From Acanthaster planci (Eukaryota; Echinodermata; Asteroidea; Valvatida; Acanthasteridae), in assembly GCF_001949145.1 (NCBI RefSeq), contig NW_019091398.1, positions 1,447,908 to 1,511,907 on the forward strand: a DNA stretch of 64,000 nt, written 5' to 3'. Both the position numbers and the translations under genes were made by a program. The first letter of the stretch is position 1; every line of letters starts with the position of its first letter. Shown piece by piece: positions 1 through 10,700 of this stretch. The notes below the pieces were generated by a model that made no database searches, was not told where the DNA came from, and worked only from the letters and a program-made list of their open reading frames with translations.

Positions 1-1721
1 TGCCGAGTAAAGAGTCATTCGGATCGGACCCGTCAATGGGACCGCATACTGCAGCTTTGCCATCGGGCAACACGGTGAATTCCCGGGGTCCAAACCTTCT
101 CCCTTTTGGTATGTGCTCCAGATCTATGGACAGTAGATCACCCTTGTACGTATACTCGTTTTCTTCTAACAATGCGACTTGAGAGCAGTGTAGTTCGAGC
201 ATGTCAAGGCAACCTATTGAAATCGCAGCACTTCTCGTTGTGTTGTAGTTTTGTCTTGTAAAGGCAGTCAAGAAAAAAACTAAAATATCCTGACTTGAGT
301 TTGCACCCCTAAAAGACAGGAAAATCTCTCTTGATTTATGTGTGAAGTTTGTACAAGCGTCGACCGCTTTCAACAGACCTGCGCCATCCAGAACGTAGAC
401 CAATAGGGAGGTTATGTTGCACATTTTAATATCAGTCTCTTCCAAGAACTGGTTTCCTAGAACTGGTCTATAATCTCCTTCCGTTCCACTGCCGACTGAG
501 TGAGGCGTCTGAAGTAGTATCGATAGAGTGAAGTTGGACCAAACTACATCCGTGGAGTCTATGTAACCAGCTGGTAGGGCTTGGCAATGAACTACTTCAG
601 GGCCAAGACTTCTGTTGATTATCTCATTACATTCGTCACTGAGGAGGGAAAAGAACTTGGAGGGTAGTTTTACATGAGGCTGAGATTCCAATGAGCACTG
701 ACCGTCCTCGTCAGTAGCACCGGACGCACAGATTAATGTCCGACATCTCTCTAGGAATGGATCAAAGAACTGTCCTGGCTTGCAGCCGGAATTCTCGCCG
801 GGACCCCAACCGAAATCGAAAAGAATTTCCAGTCTAGGAAGGGCGCTTGGTGCTCCGCACACTTCTGAACAAAAGGCCCACTTGTCAACGTCACTGCAAA
901 TTGGCGAACAGAGTAAACCGCAGTCGGCCACGGGTGATGTCAAGCTTACGTTGGTACACACTGCACAATGCGGATTTTTGAAAGCTTTTTCATTAACGTG
1001 AAATGGGGCAAAATAATCCGAGCATGACTCTTCTACGGAAGTGTTCTGGAATTCCTGATCACAAGAGTGGGCAAAATTGACTGGGCAAGTGCGCGCGCTT
1101 CCTAAGGATGTGTTTCTCTTTGGTGGTTTAAACACAAATCTTCCAGTTAAATCACCGTCTATGGTTACATTGAACCTCGAATTGTGTGTAGGATTTCCAG
1201 AAATATACTCCAAACTTGCACCCCATTTTTGAACACTTCTCAGATGAACTCTGTGGCAAGCTGCGCAAAAGATATTTCTGTAGACAGCACCCTTTACGTC
1301 GAATACTGGAAGAGAACCGATGGCGTCATCATCATCGACTTTTCCTTCGCAGAGTTGTTTCACAAAGACGTCTTTCCACTGCTCTGGACAGAAACTAACC
1401 AGCGCAAAACCGAAATTTTCCGTAACTGGAAGATCTGTCAGCAGCGCGACACATGCGTAGAACTGGACGCTGATTCCGCCCATTGTTAAGGTCCTCCAGT
1501 CAGGAGCAGGGTCACAGTTCAGGCTGTAGTCGTAGCAACAGTCGCCGAAGAAAACACATACGTCGTCACATTTGCATGTCTCTTGTGGCCATGGCCTCAG
1601 CGTGTCGTGGCGGCCTTTGTTACAATCAAAGCCACAGTAGTGTATCTCACCACACAAATAGGCCGGAAAGTCGAATCTGGCGGTTGCTGGTGACAAATGG
1701 AACATTCGAATGTATAGTTCA
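1..1721 (-). CDS. Gene A exon 6: somatomedin-B-like domain and long ectodomain, runs off the left edge
   Basis: An uninterrupted frame of about 573 codons runs from a tttgcag acceptor at 1722 to the window edge. The somatomedin-B-like knot is at about 1640-1500 (CGFDCNKG, then [17 protein letters not shown]), with its typical GDCC core. A long region follows with spaced cysteines ([30 protein letters not shown]) and many N-x-S/T sites. The final visible part ([16 protein letters not shown]) resembles the segment preceding the first helix in Methuselah-like receptors. No stop and no membrane helix are seen inside the window. A single 1.7-kb exon is unlike the short SRCR exons before it. Confidence 0.7.
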
Positions 1722-4700
1722 CTGCAAATTTTAGCAATGGAATAATTTGAAATACTACTTATTTGAAATACCATTAACTCACTTGAACAGTTCGGGAGTC
1801 AGGTTAGTGTTAGTTATTGTTCTTCGTTATTCATTATACCTCTGCAGCCCGAATTCAGTCACAGCTTCGTCCACATGTGGATTGGGTTTTCAGTCCCTAT
1901 ACCTGATTCTGTCTGATGTTAAATCGCTCTGTGCGGGATGGTCCATGCGGTATAACCATGCACAATCTCCTGCGATAGATGATAAAACACACTGTCGGTG
2001 TTCTACCGTCTTATCGTGTCTTTGGACAATACCAGTGTGGCTGGAAACCGCATTGTTGATGGCATCTGTTTCCCAAAGCTCGGACTAAAATTGGTTGGCA
2101 AGCTGCTTTATTTAGTGTTGCTGATGTCGTTGTCAGATTGTTTTCATAGTAGATGTGAAAAGAAACCGACTGTTCATCAGCGTCGCTGTCAAAAATACAC
2201 TCACGCTGATATGATACGCTTGGAGCCCTTCATTATTATGTAAATGCTAGACAACAGCAAACAGTCGTAAGTATTGCGACTTCGGCGTACTGCGTCACAC
2301 ATTTACAGAATGGCAAAATGAAACCGACATGGTTTATTTTTTTTAGTCCGCTAGATTTCTCAAACCGCGAACCTTTTTCTTGCAGTCAGTTTTAAATACA
2401 CAGTTTTAAAAATGAGACAATGTATCTGTGGAATACATGAGTGTACTCCACATTAAAAGACACACTGCAGAAAAATGTCCCCCATTGTTAAACTACATCT
2501 ATAACAGTTGCAGTTACTCCCAAAGTGAGTGCGTCTGCTATTGCGTACCTGCCTTACATTCCACATAAGCAAACTCGCTGCAGGAGGTCAAGGCATCAAA
2601 CACCAGCTCACATTGTGACAGGCTCCTCTCGTTACCCTGGCAGCCAACCCTCGATACGAACGTACTGTTTGGCACCTTGCTTGCATCGTGTAGTTTTGCA
2701 CGCCTCACGTTTATATTGCCCAGGTAACCAAGATGCCGGCAGGTCACCTGTGCGTCACGATCATCCCAGCTTCCTCTGCAGATGACTCCCCATCCGTCAG
2801 TTGAACTGGAACGACCAACGACAAAGCCGGAGGCTTCGTATTGCGAGTCGACGAGTTTCAGCTCCACATCTACATTGCCAGGGAGGAAACGTGAATCTCA
2901 TCCCTTTATTGTTCCTAAATCAGGTGGGCTGCTTTTTATTTGAAAGATTGGATTCAAACTTAATTAATCTCAGGAGATTTCGGCAGCGTGAAGCTAGTTA
3001 CTTATTCTTCGTTTGACGTTCGCGATTCAATGTTCAACAAGTAACGGTTCGATATTCAACGTTGAATAAGTAACAGTTTTACATTCAGTGTGCACTCAGG
3101 ATGCACATCCCTAGAAACAATGGAGTGGAAAAGGGACAAAAAACAAAAAATGAAAGTCGAACGTCGAACGAGGAACTAACTTTACTTCGATGGGCATTTC
3201 AGTGTACTTGCAATATTCTCAAGATACCAATCACGCAAGTGCTTTCTAGTCCACTCACCTTGGTGATTGCACCTCAGACCAGCGAAGCCAAAACAGGGAT
3301 ATTGAAGTGGTTGTCGGTACTGGCAATCTATCAAACTGTCTTTTCCATCCAAGCACGACAGCTCATCCAAGAAGGCGCCGAAAAATCCCTCGTAATTATA
3401 AGCTATTGTGTAAACAGTACCAGGATATCCAAGATGGTGGCATGCAACCCGATGAGCCCAAGAAGCAGCCAGCCAGTGATCACCTCCGCATATTCCATGC
3501 CAATGGTCGGTGTTATTACAACGTACCTGTAGTGGGCCTTCATTTTCATTGGGGCCAGGTCCTAACCTGAATTCCAGATCTTTATTTCAAACAGAAACAA
3601 AAGCAATTCACAATACAGTGGACCGTGCTGTTGGCCATCGTAAACATAAAAAAAAAACTTTTCCATGGTAACCTCTTGTTGGATCACTGTATTGTGTATC
3701 GTCTGATAAATGGAAATGCATACATTTGGCGATATTCAGAGTATCATAATATCACACACTTGACTATGAAAAAACCTGTGTAATTGGTTATGCTAAAAGT
3801 TATGCTAACTGCAACAAAGGTTGGGAGTTTTAATAAACGCAGATGAAGTAATTATTTAGATAATCTACTGATAGTTGCTATTTGTTTTGACCTTACCTGA
3901 CCCACACATGATCCATAAGACTTCCTCCTGGTCGCAAGTCTGTTCACCCGTCCGATCGACCATGAGACTACAGGTCCAGTCAACTCCGCCACAGGAGGTG
4001 TAAACTCTCTTAACTGGGAAGCCTGCAAATCCGGGGGGCGCCCTGAAACTCTGCAGTGAAGCCACCTTTTGCACGCTGCACGAGATTCTGTATCCTTGTT
4101 GCTTACAGGGACTCGCCCCGAGTCCTGGCTCGAGGATGATGGCAGAGCTGCATAAACTATACCACGCTGACTCGTTTGCCCTGCTGCGAACCTGAAGGAC
4201 GCCCTCGTTTGGCGAAGCTCCTCCAAAAAGCCGGTAGATATTTCCATCATCTAAAAACAAGGTGTAATCAAACTGACTGATATAACAGATATCAACCAAC
4301 AGTACTAATTTGCCAACACACCAAAAAAACCCTGCTTATTCAATTAGGATCTCATATTCTGATTCTAAATCTAACAAATGCTATTCTGTCTTCTTTCGTT
4401 GACTAAATTGAGTAAAAATGTTCCGAACATGCAGTGTAATTTTAATGCACTGTGGTTACTTTCCCTTTGTGTCTCATTTAACATGTTTTTTATTTGCTGT
4501 GTCTTGTGATTTGTGCTATGAATTTGAAGTTATGTACAGAAGTATACCAGTACCTCGATTTGTGCAATAATTTCCATAGGTTTGACATTTTATTATCAAA
4601 ATTTTGTTTACTTTTTGATGTGTCAGCTCAATTCAAGAAAAACCAAGTCTCTTCATTTGTTTGTTAATTTATTTGTAACTTTGTTTTTCACTGAGCATGT

Positions 4701-7700
4701 GCTCACTTCACAATTTTACAAGCTACACCTATAAGGGACTGTGCTTTCACATCATTATTTCTCTGCAAGGGTACCATATTTTTTTAGAAAAAGCATGGAA
4801 AATTTTGAAATATTTTCCTTTATTTACAGAGAGTAAAGTAATAAAATTTACTTCAGGCTTTCTGGTTCTACAAAGTTAATTTGTTCCTGTGTTTGCTTTA
4901 TTTTCACAAAGACAGCCATCCAAGTTGACAAGACAGTGAGAGTAAACTGAACTACCAAAGCCAACTTATTAAACCTCTGATGTCCAAATGGGCACTTTCA
5001 CGTATCAAAGTGACATTTGCTGATTGTGCCACAAAGCAAACACAGCAGTTGACAGGTGTCATTTTAATCCCCTTTCGTTAACTTCACGATAAATGCAATG
5101 CATGTGATTATGCGCATATTATTTTTATCAACTGTACTGTGTGTATTGTCACACTTCATGCAGTACAATTCCTTTAAAAACCTTGTTTTATCGATGTACT
5201 TTTATTACTCAAACCTCTGAACGGGTGTCGGTCACTTCGCCCCATTTCCACTTCGCCCCATTACCACTTCGCCCCGTTGATTATCATTCATTCTTTTCTT
5301 CATTGGCCTAGATGCAACAAGTAAAATCGACGTTAAGGTACCCAAATAACGATCGGATAATCCAACTTTCCAAGGCCAAAAATAATAATTTCCCGACCGC
5401 CGGACCAAATTTTTGGCATAATATGAAAATTATGACACCTGCTTACATTATTTATTTGTTTACTAGTTTACGCCATTTTATTGTCAGCCAACCAGTGGAG
5501 ATTAGTGCGTTTCCGGCTAAGTTAGCGAAAAGTTTTAACACGCTGTACGAAAATACAGATATCCTAAACCTAAAGGATATATATTTAAAAACAACAAGAA
5601 AAACCCAGGGATTCTGTTCGCAAAAGATAATTATTAATTAACAATAAAATAAATAAAGGGCGTAGCTTGAAGTTGCTTTGAGGTTGGGGATGACGTGTCC
5701 TTGCTTCACTTGGCACTAAGCTGGGGAGCCTGCAGTTGAAGGACTTGTAGTTCAAGGGGGGCTCAAATGAACTCTGAGGAGCGTTGGCTATGTGCAGATG
5801 GTGTGCAGGACTCGATTGCACAGTCTCTCCTTCCCCAGCTTGGGTACATCAGGTGTGGGGAACACAATGCATGCGACTCCGCTTCAAGTCACTCCCTGTC
5901 CAGCAGTACATAGGCCTACAGCTCGATAGGCTCACTGAGGTAACCTTAGTGCCCCAATACTAGTGGTGTCTTTGCCTAGAGCAGGACAGGGACGAATATG
6001 TAATTGTGGCAGGTTCAATGCAAGGAGAGATCGCAGAGACAACAGAACAGTCTCTGTTGAGTCCAGTAGCCAAGTGGAGTGAAGGGTCACTGGCCACTNN
6101 NNNNNNNNNNNNNNNNNNNNNNNNNNNNNNNNNNNNNNNNNNNNNNNNNNNNNNNNNNNNNNNNNNNNNNNNNNNNNNNNNNNNNNNNNNNNNNNNNNNN
6201 NNNNNNNNNNNNNNNNNNNNNNNNNNNNNNNNNNNNNNNNNNNNNNNNNNNNNNNNNNNNNNNNNNNNNNNCAAGTTAGAAAAGCATTTCTTCGTGTTTT
6301 GTTGACGCTGTGGTAATATCACGAGTGCAAAGCGCTGGTTCCCACCACGCCGCACCCGTGAAAGAAGTAATAGGGGAGGGATAAATAAAGACCAGCCCCT
6401 CTTTTACTCATTTTGAGCCAGCCGGGACTTCCCCCCAAACCCCGTGACCCGACTTCCCGAACCGGCAATCGCGGAGCTCCTAACACACAAACGCGGGACT
6501 TTCTCCCGGCGCTTTAAACCGCAGGAAAAAATACTGGGCGCGCCGGGAAAAATTAGATAAATTAAAAAAAACGTATATATAAAATAGGTATAAAGACTCC
6601 GAGAAAAACCACAGTGCCAACCTGTTTTACCAGACTTTACGCGATTGAAAAAATCTTTTATTGTTGACTATGTTAAACGATATGACGTCCCATTACCAGC
6701 GCTCGCTAAAAAAAGTCATTCAAAGCCGGAGCTCGAAAAGGCGATTCAAGAGAGTCAACAGCAATTTAAAATCTCACTCGCCAGTCGTATCGCCGGTTTT
6801 TAAAGATAGCGCAAGACAATAACATAGAATTCACGGCCACGGGTTCAAAAGGATAAATAGTGTGAAAGGACCTGATCACTGCGATTAAAGCGTACATTAG
6901 GTCGCAAGCAATTGAAGAAGTGGACATCCGTAGAATTAGACGCTTCAAGGACAATTATAGAAATTGAGAATTAATACCTAATTTCTATGAAGACGATGTG
7001 ATTCAATTTTTTTTTATTTTTATAGAAAGTATATCGAAGACAAAGCACTAGCCGAGTCTAAAGAAATCGGCCCATATAAATTACAAACGACCATTAAGAT
7101 TCAGTTCAAATTGAAGAAACCCGGAGTCGAAACGAAACTTGGCGTTTTCACATTTACGAGTAAAAATAACGCTGTCTTTTCTAAAAGTGAAATTAAAGAA
7201 GCATTGAATCAGCAAATTGCGCAACAAAAAGAAGACGTGAAGGCTCACGAGAAGCGTGGCCGATAAAGTGCACGCCTTATATCAACGTGGTGAAATATAA
7301 TCCAGGTTGCGCCACTTATATTCCACTACCAAAATATCTGGTAGATAAGAAAGCAATTATCAATGTCCAAAATAAAGATGATCAAGCATGCATTCACTGG
7401 GCATTGCGAGCGGCTTTAAAATTATATTCGGACAAACGTCAGTTAGAAACGAAGCCAAATTACAAAATACATAACGAGCGCATCTCGACTTATACGACAG
7501 CCGACGGCCTAAATTTCACAAACGTAAATTTACGACACTGATTTCACAAATTTCACGAAAGAATCTCAAATTTATTTGCCATTAATGTATTAGGCTGTAC
7601 CGAGAAAGAAGGCACTTACATGTTTTACAAAACTAAACGCAAAAAGAGCCCATTAATTTACTTTATTTTACCAAACGCGAAACGAGTCATTATTCATGGA

Positions 7701-10700
7701 TTAAACACTTTCACAATTTATGGGCGACGTTAATAATCACAACGGTAAATCTTATTGATGCTTTAAATGCCTGTCACACTTTCAAACCGAAGAACGACTC
7801 AGCGGGCATCAAGAATACTGTCAAGGAATTGACGCGGCGGCGTGTAAAGTCGAAATGCCCCGCCAAAGGCAAAAATATTCTCAAGTTTGAAAATTATAAA
7901 AATAAGCAGGACGACCTGTTTATAATCTACGTGGATTTCGAGTCTGTTTTAGAAACCAAACGCCAAAAGAATTAAACACAGTTAAAACACAAATTCATAG
8001 ACCGTGCGGCTATTCTAACGCAGTCGTTAGATGTGATGGCGCGTGTCACAATGCCAATGCCGAGATTCAAACGAACCAAAACTAAGGACGAAAAAATCGC
8101 CTTTAGTTTGGTCAATGAAGATGGTTTCAAAGATTTTATTCTTATGACGTGCGGAAAGCCAATGAATAAATTTCGAAAAGTCAGAGATCACTGTGACGGG
8201 TAAATATAGAGGCCCCGCGCATTTCAGTTGCAATTCAAAGTTAAGAGTTGTCCCAAATCAAACGCCTGTCCCAGTGATTCTTCACAATTTAAAGAAATAC
8301 GACGCGCATCTAATTATGCAATTTGCGCAAGCGTTTAACGGCTGTAAATTAAAGTAATTGCTAAAATTCCGAGAATTATATATCGTTTAGCTTTGACCAA
8401 CTCAGTTTTCAAGATTCCTTGATCGATTGGTTAAAGACTATTCCCCCGACGCTTTCAACCTACTTCGCGAAACATTCCCAAATAACACCGATTTACTTTT
8501 AGAAAAGGGGATTTACCCGTACGAATATATCGACTCGTTTGATAAATTTGAAGAATCGCAACTGCCTCCTCGAGCCGTTTTTTTACAGCTCGTTGAGGCA
8601 AGTGTCTATTACTGAGGAAGAATATGACCAAGCTCAAAATGTGTGGAAAACGTTCAACTGCCGTAATCTCGGGGACTAAAAGTCTTTATACAGAACTTGG
8701 CCCTCGATCTGGCGAATTATTATACGTCTCCGGGATCTTGTGATGCTTTGCTAAAACACTCCAGCATCAAGTTGGAACTATTGACAAATATCGACAATCA
8801 CTTATTTTTTGAACGAGCCACACGCGGCGGAATTTCTAGCGTGGGTGCAAAGCGCTACGCCAAGGCAAATAATTCCAAATTAAAAGATTATTATTCCAAG
8901 AAACCGACGTCGCATATTATGTATTTAGACGCAAATAATTTATACAGCCGCGCCATGAGTCAGCCTTTGCCGTTTAAACACTTTCGATGGATTCAGGACG
9001 TGACCAAATGTACTCCAGAGTTCATCTCGAAAATTTATTCAAGAGCGTCTAAAGGACATATACTCCAGGTGGCGTTGGATTATCTGCGACACTTACACGA
9101 TTTACACAACGACTTCCCGCCGGAGAAAATATATCGATTCCAAATGAATGGCTGTCGGAATATCAAACAGATTTAATATCCCACGGCGAGTGAATTATCT
9201 CAGGAGATAAGCTTGTGTTGACTTTAAACACAAAACCAAAATATGTCGTTCATTATCGAACTTTACAGAAATATTTAGAACTCAGCTTAGAATTAAAACA
9301 GATTTACCGAGTCATGTTGTTTAAATAGGCGCATCGGATGAAAAGTTATATCGATAAAAATACCGAGTTACGGAAATTAGCCAAGTCTGATTTTGAGAAA
9401 GACATCTTCAAATTGATGAATAACTCGGTTTGGGGCAAAACTATGGAAAACGTGCGCTATCGGGTGGACGGTCATTTATTGAGGACTTGCAAAACGCCGA
9501 AAAATATCAGAAACTTACTTTTAAACCAAACTATAAATCGACTTCTCCGTTTGACCTTTCATCGTCGAGATGTATCACATAAAAACAAAATTAAATAAGC
9601 CGATCTACTGTGGAGTAAGTGTGTTGAACTTGTATAAAACTTTAATTTACGATTTTTATTACGACACGCTAAAAGCTGATTTTGGCGATAAAGGAGGCTT
9701 ACTTTATACAGATACCGATTCATTACTCGTTCAAATTCAAACTGACAATTTAAACAAGTACCTGCGCAAAAAGCATAAATTTTTCGACTTTAGTAACTAT
9801 CCCCAGGATCATAAACTTTACGACTCAGAAAATAAAAAGGTCATTGGCAAACTGAAAGATGAAATCGGTGGCCAACAAATATAAGAGGCCGTTTGCATAC
9901 GTCCAAAAATGTACTCGATTTTAACGGACAGGCAAAATTTGAAAAAGGCGAAACGCGTGAGGAGAGTATAAAAGTTGCCTATTTGGTCGGGTTCAGCATT
10001 TTAATAAGCAGCAATTACTTAGATCAGATAAACATCAGATATTAACGGTGTCGCAAAATAAATTAAATCTCTCACCGTTAGACACAAAGCGTTACGTATT
10101 ATGAGACGGCATTAAAACTCTAGCCCACGGTCATTATTTAGCGGGCGGTAATTCGGTATCTTCGGGTACTACTTGAAGCTCTCCTTTGACAAAACTTCTA
10201 TTTTAATATATAATACAAAGTCAGACCCGTTTTCACGCGCTTGCCCTTTACCCGTTTAAATTTGCTCGTGCGTTTTTCGATTTGATAACCGTCCACAGGG
10301 ATCGGTGGCCCTTTTGACGGTGCCGCCTTCTTGCTCGCCCAGGTAATAAAGGTACCAAACGACCGCGTCTGGAGGACGTTCTTGCTCGTTTGCTCTTTTG
10401 CATCGTTTGCTTCTGCGGGTTACGAACACCCACGTTTAACATCTCTTGCGCGCATTGATAGCCGAATAAACGCTAGGCCAATGTACGGTGAAATTGTTCG
10501 ACGATGTCCAGTGATCGATGTACCCCGGGTTCGCCCACTTGGATTTCTATTTTATTTTTCGTCATCAACTTTTTCAACTCGCCTTAGATTTTGCCGCTTT
10601 ATACCACGAACCGACTTCTACTAGGGTCAAATTTAAAAGTTTTACGATTCACTCGATTCCAAGGTAAATATACTATATCCATATGATGCGCGTAATTGGG

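Noticed and set aside
5231-5277. Short tandem repeats that might suggest a CRISPR-like array
   Set aside because: Only three direct units without spacers, in an animal genome, and they recur inverted at the other end of a Polinton.
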